A DNA stretch of 64,000 nt from DASVUS01 sp036388675. Lineage in GTDB: Bacteria > Armatimonadota > Abditibacteriia > Abditibacteriales > Abditibacteriaceae. The stretch lies in contig DASVRI010000025.1 in the NCBI GenBank assembly GCA_036388675.1, forward strand, positions 1-64,000, read 5' to 3'. Below, piece after piece: positions 33,842-43,353 of the stretch; position 1 is the first letter of the stretch; the number at the start of each line of letters is the position of its first letter. The notes beneath the pieces were generated by a model. That model made no database searches, was not told the DNA's origin, and saw only the letters and a program-made list of their open reading frames with translations. The position numbers were made by a program, and so were the translations under genes.

Positions 33842-34717
33842 ATGGCCCCGAACTTTGCTCGTTTCAGCGATGGAAGCGCCAACCCGCCACGATTGCGTAT
33901 TGGACACACGCTGTGGTCGCTCATTGGGTTGCCGATGAATGGCGCAACGGAATGGACACTCGACGAAAAGTTTGCGCGTGTACGCGAGGCGGGTTTTGAG
34001 ATTGTCGAATGTTGGCTCACTGATGAAAATGAGGCGGAAACCAAAGCGGCACTGGAGCGCCACAATTTGGGGCTGGTGCTGGGCCATCGTCCGTATAAGG
34101 TGGAGGATGTTCGTGCCACGGTGGAGCGCGCCGTCCGTTTAGGCGCCGATTTCGTTTTTGCGCAACCGGCCACAACCTACACACCACTTGAAGAAATCGT
34201 GCAACTGGTGAATGAAGGCCGCAAGATCGCCAACGACAGCGGCATGGCATTCTTTGTGGAAACGCATCGCAACAACTTCACCGAGAACATTGTGCAGACG
34301 CTACAACTCATCGAGCGCGTGCCGGATATTCGCTTCACTGCCGATTTGTCACACTTCGTGGTAGTCGGTGAATTCTACGGCTGGGAAGGTGAAGGCGCCG
34401 CAGAAAAGATGCTGCCGATCCTTGAGCGCACCTCGCACATGCATGGCCGCATCTCAAATGGCGAGCAGGTCCAAGTCGATGTGGGCGATGGCTCCGGCGA
34501 CACGGCACAGTTCTTCGTGCGCCTGTGGACAATCGCAATGCGGCATTGGTTAAAAGAGGCGCAAGCGGGCGACGTGTTCCAGTTCTCCAGTGAGCTTGGC
34601 CCGCCGCGCTACGCTATCACCACACCCGACGGCAAAGAGTTCAGCGACCGATGGCAGCAAAGCCTCGTTATGAAACAACTCGCCGAGCAAGCCTGGCAGC
34701 AGGCGCAATCCACGTAA
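33842..34717 (+). CDS. Sugar phosphate isomerase/epimerase, TIM barrel
   Basis: A 291-residue AP-endonuclease-2-like TIM barrel. Motifs include IGHTLWSLIGLP, GFEIVECWLTDENE, AFFVETHRNNFTEN with the metal-binding Glu-Thr-His, and FTADLSHFVVVGE with Asp and His. The LERTSHMHGRIS strand supplies further metal ligands. These fit a divalent-metal-dependent isomerase or epimerase, but the substrate cannot be named. ATG 33842 is preceded by AAGGAAG, and GAGTACTC lies just upstream (33822). It is a single-gene unit; the closest sugar-related gene, xylA, is convergent about 0.9 kb away. Confidence 0.82.
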   Translation: MAPNFARFSDGSANPPRLRIGHTLWSLIGLPMNGATEWTLDEKFARVREAGFEIVECWLTDENEAETKAALERHNLGLVLGHRPYKVEDVRATVERAVRLGADFVFAQPATTYTPLEEIVQLVNEGRKIANDSGMAFFVETHRNNFTENIVQTLQLIERVPDIRFTADLSHFVVVGEFYGWEGEGAAEKMLPILERTSHMHGRISNGEQVQVDVGDGSGDTAQFFVRLWTIAMRHWLKEAQAGDVFQFSSELGPPRYAITTPDGKEFSDRWQQSLVMKQLAEQAWQQAQST

Positions 34718-34854
34718 CGCAGAAAGAGCCGCGATTTATGAATGGCCCTTACAAGTACTCGAAGCATCTCTGTTCGAGTGCAATTCTGTAGATCCCCATT
34801 TGCTATAGCGCTTAAAGAGTGGGTTGCTACAGTCGCGTCGATTTGCAAAGTCTG

Positions 34855-34925
34855 TCACTGCAAGATGGCGAAGAATCTTGGCTTATTGAAGAGAAGGTTC
34901 CTCGCCATCTCGGAATGACACTCTG
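34855..34925. repeat. Imperfect inverted repeat of the TCGAAATGACA type
   Basis: AGATGGCGAAGAATCTT pairs imperfectly with AGGTTCCTCGCCATCT, followed by CGGAATGACACTC. The layout and the terminal (A/G)AATGACA match the inner repeat at about 27579-27651. It lies downstream of the TIM-barrel gene and could end transcription on either strand. Confidence 0.6.
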
Positions 34926-34932
34926 TAGCCCT

Positions 34933-35508
34933 CTAATCGTCAACTGCTATATTGCTTCTGGCGGCACATTGCGCTTCGTGCTGCAGCAGTTTGTTCTTGC
35001 GCTCCAGCACCCAGCGATAGCCGCTGGGCGAACTGTCTTTGCGTAAGACACGGTGGCAGGGAATAAGAAGCGAGAGCGAATTGGTGGCGCAGGCACGCGC
35101 TACAGCACGTACTGATTGCGGCTGTCCAATGGCTTCCGCCACTTCAGTGTAAGTGCGTGTTTCACCATAGGGAATGGCGCGCAGTTCTTGCCACACGCGC
35201 CATTGGAACGGCGTGCCATGCACGTCCAAGGGCAAGTCTAAGTTCGGCTCGCGGCCTTCGAGGTGTCGTAGAATGGTTGTGGTGTAAGTTTCCAGCGCAG
35301 CATCATCGCGCTGCACAGAAGCTGCGGGAAACTCTTCTCGCAACGTTGATTCGAGAGATTCTTCCGAGTCGCCCAAAGACGCCGCACAAATACCTTGCTC
35401 CGTTGCTGCCACGAGTACGTAACCAAACCCGCACGGCGCAATCGCAAAGCGGATGTTGGCTCCTTTTCCGTTGCGGCGGTAACTGGCAGTTTGGAGAACG
35501 GCTTGCAT
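34933..35508 (-). CDS. ogt: Methylated-DNA-protein-cysteine methyltransferase
   Basis: A 191-residue O6-alkylguanine transferase. The active site is LIPCHRVLR, with the acceptor Cys, and VARACATNSLSLL provides the Arg finger and Asn hinge. The DNA-binding helix lies in GTPFQWRVWQELRAIPYGETRTY. The N-terminal domain (about 20-105) resembles the C-terminal half of Ada proteins. The tail after SGYRWVLERKN is extended by about 20 residues. It repairs O6-methylguanine by self-alkylation. It is monocistronic, with the xylA terminator just upstream. Confidence 0.93.
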   Translation of the reverse strand: MQAVLQTASYRRNGKGANIRFAIAPCGFGYVLVAATEQGICAASLGDSEESLESTLREEFPAASVQRDDAALETYTTTILRHLEGREPNLDLPLDVHGTPFQWRVWQELRAIPYGETRTYTEVAEAIGQPQSVRAVARACATNSLSLLIPCHRVLRKDSSPSGYRWVLERKNKLLQHEAQCAARSNIAVDD

Positions 35509-35533
35509 TTGAAGCTCCTAAAGAGAAGAAAAC

Positions 35534-35567
35534 GATAAGGGAGCGATAGCGACATCGCTCCCTTATC
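35534..35567 (-). terminator. Intrinsic terminator after xylA
   Basis: GATAAGGGAGCGAT (35534-35547) and its exact complement (35554-35567) form a 14-bp stem with a 6-base loop. On the minus strand it is followed by GTTTTCTTCTCTTT. It lies 33 bases beyond the xylA stop. Confidence 0.85.
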
Positions 35568-35600
35568 GGGTACTCATAGAGTTCAGCTTAACACTTGGGG

Positions 35601-36761
35601 TTAACGCACGCCGAGCAGTACTTCAATCGTGAGTTGATCGAGCTTTTCATACGGCAGCGCACGATTGGTAAGCACTTCAACATCGAAGTTGTGACTCTTC
35701 AATTTTTCTGCTGTTTCTTTCGAGTAGCCTTTCGAGTACTCGGAAGCGCCTCCGCTGTGCAATTCGCTAAGGATGCCCTGAATTTCGGCGTCGTTGTTAA
35801 ACCGCTCAGCCTTCTCTTTCAGGATGAGATAGGTTCGCATGCAGCCCTTGGCAAACTCCCACACGTCGTCGGCGTTAGAGGTGCGTAGCGCGTGCGCATC
35901 GAAGTGGCGCATGCCCTGATAATTGTTGTCTTCCAGCAGTTTTACCAGGAAGAAATTGGCTTTCTGATCTTCCTGGCCAAAGCGCAGGTCTTGGTCGAAG
36001 CGTCCCGGCTTCTGGCCGTTAAGGTCGATGTGGAACAGCTTGCCGGCATCCATAGCCTGCGCGATGTTGTGCACGAAGTTTAATCCGGCAATGGTATCGT
36101 GCGCGTATTCGGGATTGACTCCGACATTTTCGGGATGATCAAGCGTTTCAATAAAGGCGAGCGCGTGACCCGTTGTTGCCAGGTAAATATCACCGCGCGG
36201 CTCATTGGGCTTGGGCTCGATGGCTAGCTTGTAGTTGTAACCCTGATCGAGGTTGTAGGCGTTGAGGAAGTTGAGCGATTCGCGCATCCACTTCAATGGG
36301 TCCATCGGGTTCTTGGCGGCATCGACTTCGCTGCCTTCACGTCCGCCCCAGAACACGTACACTTCCGCGCCGAGTTCGGCACCCAGGTCCATCGAGCGCA
36401 TCGCTTTATGCACCGCAAATTCGCGCACGCGCGGGTCGCTGGATGTAAAGGCGCCGTCTTTGAAAACGGGAAGCGAGAACAGGTTGGTCGTGGCCATCGG
36501 CACCTTCATGCCGGTGTCGCTAAGTGCCTGCTTGAACTCTTTCAAGATGCTTTCACGTTCTTGCGGTGTGGCATCGAACGGGATGAGATCGTTATCGTGA
36601 AAGTTAACGCCATAGGCGCCCAGTTCGGCCAGTTTTCGCACAGAGTCAGCCGAGTTTACAGTAGCGCGCGTCGGTTCACCGAAAGGGTCGCGACCGGGGT
36701 TGCCGACCGTCCATAAACCGAAGGTGAATTTGTGCTCGGGTTTGGGTGTGTAATCGCTCAT
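35601..36761 (-). CDS. xylA: Xylose isomerase, short (actinobacterial) type
   Basis: A 386-residue xylose/glucose isomerase converting D-xylose to D-xylulose. It has the length and features of the class I enzyme: KFTFGLWTVGNPGRDPFG at the start, GVNFHDNDLIPF with the catalytic His, YVFWGGREGSE, LAIEPKPNEPRGD with the metal-binding Glu, NPEYAHDT and HIDLNGQKPGRFDQD. The C-terminal loop that embraces the partner subunit is present. No xylulokinase or pentose transporter is adjacent, so it works with genes elsewhere or with the GH2 enzyme downstream. GAGTACTC at 35733 encodes SEYSK. Confidence 0.95.
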   Translation of the reverse strand: MSDYTPKPEHKFTFGLWTVGNPGRDPFGEPTRATVNSADSVRKLAELGAYGVNFHDNDLIPFDATPQERESILKEFKQALSDTGMKVPMATTNLFSLPVFKDGAFTSSDPRVREFAVHKAMRSMDLGAELGAEVYVFWGGREGSEVDAAKNPMDPLKWMRESLNFLNAYNLDQGYNYKLAIEPKPNEPRGDIYLATTGHALAFIETLDHPENVGVNPEYAHDTIAGLNFVHNIAQAMDAGKLFHIDLNGQKPGRFDQDLRFGQEDQKANFFLVKLLEDNNYQGMRHFDAHALRTSNADDVWEFAKGCMRTYLILKEKAERFNNDAEIQGILSELHSGGASEYSKGYSKETAEKLKSHNFDVEVLTNRALPYEKLDQLTIEVLLGVR

Positions 36762-36966
36762 CGTTTCCTTTTGAGTACTACAGGTGGAATCAAGGCGATT
36801 TTAACGCGTTGCCGCCTGCTTTTCAAATGCCAATGTTGGTGCGGGTAAAACGGCCTTAAAAATCTTTGCAGTGAAGCACCGTACACGATTGAAAATGGTA
36901 TTATGTCGCTGGTTCTCTGTGCCTTCGGGCAAGGTGGGAAGCGTTGTTCTTGTCGCTATCAAAGCG

Positions 36967-37005
36967 AGAAAAGGGAGGAGGCGCTCAGCGCCTCCTCCCT
37001 TTTCT
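36967..37005 (-). terminator. Intrinsic terminator after the pseudopilin gene
   Basis: An 18-bp perfect stem (36967-36984 with 36988-37005, core AAAAGGGAGGAGGCGC) with a 3-base loop. On the minus strand it ends in TTTTCTCG. It starts 17 bases beyond the stop of the DUF1559 gene. It is symmetric enough to act on both strands. Confidence 0.88.
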
Positions 37006-37021
37006 TTGTGGACTACCGGTT

Positions 37022-37780
37022 TTACTGATACTTGGTTTGGATTGCCTGCAAGGCAGTCATGCCTGCGGGATGTGGCACTTCGCAGTTCGGGTTGTAATCT
37101 CCGCCACAGTTTTCGCCAGTGGCTGCTGTCTGACCCTGACCACGGCCCCACATGTTAACCGGTGTCATGGTTGCCGTGGGCTTCAGTGACTTCACATGAC
37201 CATCTGCAAACAAGTTTCCAACAGTAGACAAGTGGCCTGCGAACATGCGGTCCATTTGCATGTTCGCGGAATCCTTGTCAGCGATATCAGCTGATGTATA
37301 TTGGACGTTCGTGCCTTCAGTGGCGAGGATGCGCGTCGAGACTGAGTTGATTGCAGCTTGCGCCAGTCCACCCGTCCAACCGGGCTGAATGATGTTCGCG
37401 TTCGCCAGGTAAGAAACGGGCATGCCTGAGTCTTGGTTGCCCACGCCATTCCAGAACTGATAGGTGGTGCGGTTCTGCGGGTTGGATGGGCATGCGAACA
37501 GCTGCGTGCTTTTCACGTAAGGTTGGATTGTCTGTATCCACAGGCGGGCTGATCCACCGGTACCTTCAGAAACCTTGATGGGATACTTTTCATCGTAGTC
37601 CTGCGTGTACTGCATGAAGCCCAGGCCAATCTGCTTGAGGTTCGATTGGCAGCTTGCACGTCGTGCGTTTTCTCTGGCACGGGCAAACACCGGGAACAAA
37701 ATCGCTGCCAAGATTGCTATGATAGCAATTACTACAAGCAACTCGATCAACGTAAAACCACTTCTGCGTCGTGAACTCAT
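37022..37780 (-). CDS. DUF1559 pseudopilin (prepilin-type N-terminal domain, H-X9-DG)
   Basis: A 252-residue protein. A class III signal RRRSGFTLIELLVVIAIIAI is cleaved before Phe with the Glu at +5, followed by the long hydrophobic helix. RENARRASCQSNLKQIG is the family mark. The C-terminal domain ends with the H-X9-DG motif in GHLSTVGNLFADGHVKS. This family is expanded in Planctomycetota, Armatimonadota and relatives; function is unknown but probably surface or pseudopilus related. ATG 37780 has GGAGG 5 bases upstream. The prepilin peptidase at 19083 could process it. Confidence 0.93.
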   Translation of the reverse strand: MSSRRRSGFTLIELLVVIAIIAILAAILFPVFARARENARRASCQSNLKQIGLGFMQYTQDYDEKYPIKVSEGTGGSARLWIQTIQPYVKSTQLFACPSNPQNRTTYQFWNGVGNQDSGMPVSYLANANIIQPGWTGGLAQAAINSVSTRILATEGTNVQYTSADIADKDSANMQMDRMFAGHLSTVGNLFADGHVKSLKPTATMTPVNMWGRGQGQTAATGENCGGDYNPNCEVPHPAGMTALQAIQTKYQ

Positions 37781-38303
37781 GGGTTCCTCCAAAATGTTGT
37801 GTTTCTCTTACCGCTTCTTACTGATATACAGTATACCCATCTGCACTTATTTCTAAACACTGCTGCATCCTTTGATGCAGTTAGTACGGCGTAGCGAGAG
37901 AAGGTTGTTCAGTGCCAACGCTTTGGATGCAAATGCCATTCCCAACAAATTACTTATAACGAAGAAGCCGTAAGATGTATTGTATTATGCATTATACAAC
38001 GGAGTGTATGCAAATGGTAAGCTGGTTGCACTGCGTTATGAGTACTCGAATGCTGAGCATAATGCAAAAAGAAATCGAAAGCATCTTGTAGCGCTCCACG
38101 GAAGTTTACAACCCTTCACGTCAGAATCGCGAAGCACGGCCCGACTCAGCAGCAGTCTGATGCTCAGCAGGTAATAGATCCGTTTTCGCTTCCTTGTCCC
38201 GCTATTGAAGGACTTGACATCACTGGCTCAGTTCTCTCAACGATTGTTCTAGTCGTTGATGATTATGGCATCAACTGCAACGAGTGTTTAACTGTTAGCA
38301 CTC
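37781..38303. other. Intergenic region, nothing coding recognised
   Basis: More than 500 bases, AT-rich in the first half. It should contain the promoter of the pseudopilin gene. It holds one GAGTACTC (38040). No RNA gene was seen. Confidence 0.5.
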
Positions 38304-38341
38304 CACCAGGTACAGACTATGGCAAGAGACTGTACCTGGTG
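38304..38341 (-). terminator. Hairpin downstream of a small ORF
   Basis: CACCAGGTACAG (38304-38315) and its exact complement (38330-38341) form a 12-bp stem with a 14-base loop. On the minus strand it directly follows the stop of the 81-codon ORF at 38344. No strong T-run follows, so termination is only likely, not certain. Confidence 0.5.
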
Positions 38342-38343
38342 CG

Positions 38344-38589
38344 TTAACGTGAGCGCCGACGGTCTTTCTTGCGGCGTTCACCCGCATTTTGCCGGTCGGG
38401 AGACATCGGGCGAACGGCCCTGCGTCGATCTGGAACTTGCCGTCTTTCCTGAAGTTTCCTGTCTTCCTTTCCGCGCTGCAGGCCAACTGCTTCTAAGAAA
38501 GGCAGAGCCGCTTTGCGACGGCGCACTGGCTTCGCTTCATGAGACGTCGGCTGTTGAGACTCACTCTTATTGAGAGAAAAAGAAAACAT
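38344..38589 (-). CDS. Small very basic hypothetical protein, 81 residues
   Basis: It starts MFSFSLNKSESQQPTSHEAK and ends with repeated Arg blocks (DRKLQERRQVPDRRRAV, AGERRKKDRRRSR). The second half is about one third Arg/Lys, which suggests nucleic acid binding or a disordered tail. GAAGG lies about 13 bases before the ATG, and a 12-bp hairpin follows the stop, so it has the layout of a real monocistronic gene. No family is recognised. Confidence 0.45.
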   Translation of the reverse strand: MFSFSLNKSESQQPTSHEAKPVRRRKAALPFLEAVGLQRGKEDRKLQERRQVPDRRRAVRPMSPDRQNAGERRKKDRRRSR

Positions 38590-38784
38590 GGAATCACTAC
38601 ACCTTCATCATGCGGCGTTATCTTTCTGTGCAACTACTCTGTCAAAATTGTGTGGCGCCATGCAGACGGTGGTATGTGAATCTTGTTCAATTCTAAAACT
38701 CAAAAAGCAAAGTTTGTGATGAAATCCCTTGGCGAGAGCACATCCCGAACGTGCTTTATCGGACTGCAAGTTTGCAGTTGAGCT

Positions 38785-41700
38785 TCAACGCGGTGTTAAA
38801 CGAACCCTCTGGAGAAAGAGATTGCGGTCTTCACCGTTGCCCAGCGCGTCATTGATGAAGGCCAGGCCGAGCCGGTGCTGCCCCTCGGGGATGTGCAGCA
38901 CGCCGGCTTCCATCTCTTTGGTCGTGGGCGAGTTGAGTTCAATGGTTGAGACTTCCTGCCCATCTAAAAGCACTTTGACCTCGCTGTAAACGCCGCCTAC
39001 GGCACTTGAGTAACCACGCAGTGTGAGAGCATACGCCCCTGCCACGGCGCAATCGAAGCTGGCTTCAACCAGGCCGTTGTTGCGCAGGGTAATCTGCGCG
39101 GGCGAAAGTTCTGAGTAAGCGCTTTGGCCAACCAGGCGGAAACGGGGCAGCGGAATATCCAAAAGTCCCGTGCCCAACTGCGGTGTGCTGAAATGTGCGC
39201 TCAGGTTCGCCAGCAACGACGATACGTAACGGCTACCTTTAAGCCGATTTTCAGATGCGGTGTCCCAGCGAATGCCGTCCAGAATGAGGCGTCCCTGTCC
39301 GATGGGAACCGATAGCAGCGAGCCGGGCAAGCAGAGTACTCGGGTGCCTGCCGGATAAGCCGCTGGGCCACCCACAGCCAGAGAATTGAGCCGGGCCGCT
39401 TTGCCTCCACTTGATTCGGCAAAAGCGATTCGTATTTTGCACCGCCCGGCGGGAAGCTCCGCCAGCGTTGTATAGTCGCGGTGCTCGTCTGAAGTCAGGC
39501 GCAGGGTGGCGCTGAGAACATCGTTGACACGCACTTCCAGCAGTGGAAACACGTCGCCTTGCGCAATGCCGCTCGCCTCAACGGTGAGTAAGTGCAGTCC
39601 TGCCACCCGATTGTTCACGGAAAACGAAACCGATCCCGTATTGCCGATTTGTACCGTGCGCTCGGTTCCGGGCAGCGACTGCGCATCCTCTTGCAGCACA
39701 GCTTCGGCAGCCAGTTGTCGCGTTGCTTTGCCGATGGCCACCGGCAGGAAGGCACGATCGGCGGAAGTGAGCGGCGAAGTCTGCTGATTCCAGTTGCGCG
39801 GTGGCGTGGTGTAGGTAATGTCCTCGCGTGCGATGCCGGAAAGAAGAGGGTCTTCGCGCCTGTAAATGCGGGCGCCGCTAAGGAGGCTTTCCACGCGCAG
39901 ATGCAAATTCAGCGCTGCGCCCAGGCGGGACAGCGCCTCTGTATCGGGCGCGTGCCAGTAGATGGTGCCGCCCGCGCGCCCATAAGCCGCTAAGGCCGCA
40001 ACCGATGGTGTGGAGGCGCCGTGCAGGATGATCAAACGCGTGTCTTGCGAGTACTCGTTCCGCGTCTGCGTCGCGGAACGCGCTTCGGCAGTTTCAAAAT
40101 TCAATCCGATTGCGGTTAAGCGCTGCTTGAAAGCGACATCATCGCTCAACACCAGAGTTTTGCTTCGTGCGGGCAACGGCAGAGCCGACAGGTAATTCAA
40201 CGCATTCTGCAAAAGTTGTTGCGCGACGGGTTCCAGGTTCAACTTTTGGCCGGCCAGCACTTGCATCACGACAACGTGACCGGCGCCGACAGGCATCTCC
40301 ACAATAGGCGCGTGCGCCAGTGCTCCCGGCCCACCGGAAACCGTGACGGCGCGTGCACCCAGCGTGGCGGGTCGCACAATTTCCCGGCGTGTAACGTAGT
40401 GGTCGCCACGCCAGAACTTCAGGTCGTCTGCCGTCACGCCGTTGAGAATCGGATGGCTGCGGCGCAGCGGAAACGTCATGGTCGAGGCGTGCTCAACCAG
40501 TTGCAACTCCAGGCCGAGCGAGTCCAGCGAACTCTGCTCCAGGATCAGCGCCCGCCCGCCGCGCCGCACGAAATGGAGAAACGGCGCTGTTTCGAACTCT
40601 GGTGTCAGTGCCGCTGGAGCAACCAATAGAATTGTGCGGGCCGCGTCGGCGCGCGCTAAGGATTGCAGAGACTTTACCGAATGCGGCCACTTGCCTGTTG
40701 GGTCGTAGGCCACAACTTGAGTGTTACGGGGAGTCACGAGAGTGCGGCGTGGCTCGACGCGCAGTGAGTGCGCAACGCGATGAACTTCCCGGCCATTGGC
40801 CAGCAGAACCGAATCGAGAGCAACCGGCAAAGTGCGCTCGGTGCGTAGCGCTTGAAAGGTTAGAATTACTTCACGGTGACCGCCGGCATCGAGAGCAAGA
40901 GGTTGTGAAGCGATGAGACGCTTGGTGCCCCGTTGCCTCAATTGCAGTTCCAGCTTCAATGGCTTGGGGCTATCGTTGAACACGTCGAAGCGCAACAGGA
41001 AGGGTTGACCTGAAAAGCAGCGCGTATCGCGATTGCGCACGAAAGCGGCGACGTGGCGGTAGAACTCTTTATCAGAGTGCTCGGAACCCCACGGCGTCAG
41101 GCCCGATACTCCGGCGCGGCGGTAGGCAATCGTCTGGTCGAACCAGGCGCGCTGCACGGCCAGCCTGTGGAACCGCGCACGATCGAGATAGGCCTCGTCG
41201 CCGAAGTACACCGAACCGGGCGAGTAATCGCCGTAGGGCACCCACAAGTACTCGCCGATGTACAGCGGCTTCTTGCGATCCCAGAAGAACGTGTTCCGCG
41301 TGGTGCCCAGCAAGCCGCCGCCCGCCTCGGTGACAAGCTCCTGGCCCAGCCAGTCGCCCGCGTTAGGGTAATCAAAGACAGTGGGCAGTTCGCGCGGATA
41401 GTGCAGCCCGATAACATTGTAAGCGCCGTCCGGGTCGAGGTCGGCTTCAAAGGTAATCGGGTGCAGCGGGTCGAGACTTCTGGCAAAGCGACCGATGTCT
41501 CCCAGTTTCTTAGGCAATTGCGCGTCATATCGAATGTTGCCCATGAACAGAATTTCGTTACCCAGGCTACGCACCACCAGGCTGGCGTGGTTGCGAGAGC
41601 GCGCAGTCATGCCGGCGACAACATCGCGATAATTTTTCCAGAAGCGCTCGTCCGTGTAGCCATACATGCCGCTGCTGTCAGTGTAGAGCGGCGATTCTTC

Positions 41701-42873
41701 GACAATCATCAAACCCATCTCGTCGGCCACGTCGAACCAGGCTTCGTTCCACGGGCCTATGTGCAGTCGAAAGGCGTTGACGTGAGTTTCTTTGAGCGCC
41801 TTGATGCGCTGACGGATAACAGCCTCGCTTTGTCCGTTTAAAGTGGGCCACGTACTTGCGGCCAGCAGGTGTCGTTTGACACCATTGAGATAGAAGTCCG
41901 GCCCCTGCGTCCAAAACTCTTTAAAACCAAACCTTTGAGGCAAAATGTCCACGACCGGGCCGTTTTGTCCACGGCGCAGGCGCACGCGGAGTTGCAATAA
42001 ATGCGGATTCTCCGGCGTCCACAGCGGCGCGTTAGGAAACGGCGCGCTTAATGACCATGTCTTATCGACCCTGACCGGCTGCGCGGCGACTTCGAGTACT
42101 CGATGCGCGCCATCTAAGACTTGGGCATCAATCCACAGGTTGCCACCCCGCAGGTTGTCACTGGAAGCGTTGACCGCACCGCGTAGCGTCAGGCTCTTTT
42201 GACGCGTTGAGGGTTGAATAACAAGCGACGAATCGACTACGGAGTCGCGCGGCAGCGACTTGAGCCAGATGTTGTCCCACGGCCCGACGGTTTCTTTCCA
42301 GCCGCCGATGGGCGAGAGAACTTTGCCGCGCAGGGCGTCCTCGTTTTCGCTTTCCCGCCACACGAAGCCCGGCGGCAGCACGGCTGTCATGTCCTGGCAG
42401 CGCAGTTCGAGACGGTGCGCTTGCCCCGGCTTCACCATGTCGGTGATGTCACACAGGAACGGGGCCAGGCCGTTGAACTGCGAACCGGCAAATTTGCCGT
42501 CCACATAAAGGTGCGGATCGAAGCGAGCGCCGCGCACATCCACCACGATGCGCCGCCCGGCCCATGTGGCGGGAATCGAAATGTCGCGTCGCAGCCACAG
42601 AAAATGCGCACCGTTTCGTGGTGGAATCCAGGCGATGCCCGGCACCTGTCGCTCTTTCCATTCACCCTCCGGCGCCTGGTGCGATGGACTTTGTGTGACT
42701 AAATCTCGCCACGTACCATTCAGCGAAATTTGCTGGCGCAGTGTGCTGCCTGTTTGCGTTGGATGCACTTCTTGCGCTTCGGTCAGTTGTGGAAATGCCA
42801 GCCAGCACATGCATTGAATCAGAACGGCGACGCGCGCCAATACCGTTTTTCCTGGAGTGTTTGTGTTCGTCAT
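38785..42873 (-). CDS. Secreted GH2-type glycoside hydrolase with long C-terminal region
   Basis: A 1362-residue protein. A signal peptide (VLARVAVLIQCMCWLAF) ends near AQEVHP. Residues about 40-210 form the GH2 sugar-binding domain, then an Ig-like domain and the TIM barrel (HLLAASTWPTLNG, VNAFRLHIGPWNEAWFDVADEMG). SLGNEILF has the acid/base Glu440; GEYLW (Glu541) is the likely nucleophile. This resembles beta-galactosidase/mannosidase-like enzymes, but specificity is open. The last 600 residues include ThuA/GATase-like stretches (RRGGRALILEQSS, GRAGGTIYWHAPD) and terminal beta-sandwich repeats. ATG 42873 was chosen for the signal peptide. It is divergent from the RNA-repair operon. Confidence 0.85.
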   Translation of the reverse strand: MTNTNTPGKTVLARVAVLIQCMCWLAFPQLTEAQEVHPTQTGSTLRQQISLNGTWRDLVTQSPSHQAPEGEWKERQVPGIAWIPPRNGAHFLWLRRDISIPATWAGRRIVVDVRGARFDPHLYVDGKFAGSQFNGLAPFLCDITDMVKPGQAHRLELRCQDMTAVLPPGFVWRESENEDALRGKVLSPIGGWKETVGPWDNIWLKSLPRDSVVDSSLVIQPSTRQKSLTLRGAVNASSDNLRGGNLWIDAQVLDGAHRVLEVAAQPVRVDKTWSLSAPFPNAPLWTPENPHLLQLRVRLRRGQNGPVVDILPQRFGFKEFWTQGPDFYLNGVKRHLLAASTWPTLNGQSEAVIRQRIKALKETHVNAFRLHIGPWNEAWFDVADEMGLMIVEESPLYTDSSGMYGYTDERFWKNYRDVVAGMTARSRNHASLVVRSLGNEILFMGNIRYDAQLPKKLGDIGRFARSLDPLHPITFEADLDPDGAYNVIGLHYPRELPTVFDYPNAGDWLGQELVTEAGGGLLGTTRNTFFWDRKKPLYIGEYLWVPYGDYSPGSVYFGDEAYLDRARFHRLAVQRAWFDQTIAYRRAGVSGLTPWGSEHSDKEFYRHVAAFVRNRDTRCFSGQPFLLRFDVFNDSPKPLKLELQLRQRGTKRLIASQPLALDAGGHREVILTFQALRTERTLPVALDSVLLANGREVHRVAHSLRVEPRRTLVTPRNTQVVAYDPTGKWPHSVKSLQSLARADAARTILLVAPAALTPEFETAPFLHFVRRGGRALILEQSSLDSLGLELQLVEHASTMTFPLRRSHPILNGVTADDLKFWRGDHYVTRREIVRPATLGARAVTVSGGPGALAHAPIVEMPVGAGHVVVMQVLAGQKLNLEPVAQQLLQNALNYLSALPLPARSKTLVLSDDVAFKQRLTAIGLNFETAEARSATQTRNEYSQDTRLIILHGASTPSVAALAAYGRAGGTIYWHAPDTEALSRLGAALNLHLRVESLLSGARIYRREDPLLSGIAREDITYTTPPRNWNQQTSPLTSADRAFLPVAIGKATRQLAAEAVLQEDAQSLPGTERTVQIGNTGSVSFSVNNRVAGLHLLTVEASGIAQGDVFPLLEVRVNDVLSATLRLTSDEHRDYTTLAELPAGRCKIRIAFAESSGGKAARLNSLAVGGPAAYPAGTRVLCLPGSLLSVPIGQGRLILDGIRWDTASENRLKGSRYVSSLLANLSAHFSTPQLGTGLLDIPLPRFRLVGQSAYSELSPAQITLRNNGLVEASFDCAVAGAYALTLRGYSSAVGGVYSEVKVLLDGQEVSTIELNSPTTKEMEAGVLHIPEGQHRLGLAFINDALGNGEDRNLFLQRVRLTPR

Positions 42874-43313
42874 GATGTGGAAACCTGAGAAGGGAATTGT
42901 TGATGGCCGTAGTTTAGTTGTTTTTGATTTTCCGGTTTCTTGTAGTTCATACCAGGCTCGCCGATGGAAACCGACAACGATCAACATGATTGACGTGGCG
43001 ACGCTGCTTGTGTATATTGAGCATTCGCTCAACTGGTGTCATGGCGTTGCCGGCACCGATGAGTACTCGACATCATGAAGTTACCTGATTTGCGCTTAAT
43101 GAATCCGGCACGACATCTTTGCGGCACCACATTATCTGGGGGCGCGCCGTGTTTTGTCGCGGCTGCTACGCGGCGCAATGCTCTCCCCCTAAATGTTTTT
43201 TTATACAGCATTCAGCCCAATAACTTTGATTATTCTACGATCTTCTCCACAGCGAAGACCCGAGCAGCGAAACCATTGCAACGATGACCATGCAGTGACT
43301 CTGTTATCTCCCG
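42874..43313. other. Divergent intergenic region between the GH2 gene and the RNA-repair operon
   Basis: About 550 bases separate the two start codons, unusually long for this window. It carries GAGTACTC at 43061 and the terminator-like hairpin described next. A 70-codon ORF at 43075-43287 is not convincing. The space could hold promoters for both directions and a 5' leader. Confidence 0.5.
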
Positions 43314-43353
43314 GCCCGCTATCGAGAACGTTTCGATGGCGGGCTTTGTTTTT
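43314..43353 (+). terminator. Terminator-like hairpin in the leader of the RNA-repair operon
   Basis: GCCCGCTATCGA (43314-43325) pairs with TCGATGGCGGGC (43333-43344), a 12-bp stem with one G-T pair and a 7-base loop, followed by TTTGTTTTTG. It is a good intrinsic terminator on +. No clear gene ends before it, and the next start is 77 bases on, so it could be an attenuator of the repair operon or the end of a small RNA. Confidence 0.65.

Noticed and set aside
41053..41841. 262-codon plus-strand ORF opposite the GH2 gene
   Set aside because: Shadow ORF; the minus-strand protein has GH2 catalytic motifs.
43075..43287. 70-codon plus ORF before the terminator-like hairpin at 43314
   Set aside because: No ribosome binding site and no coding-like composition; an RNA or leader is as likely.
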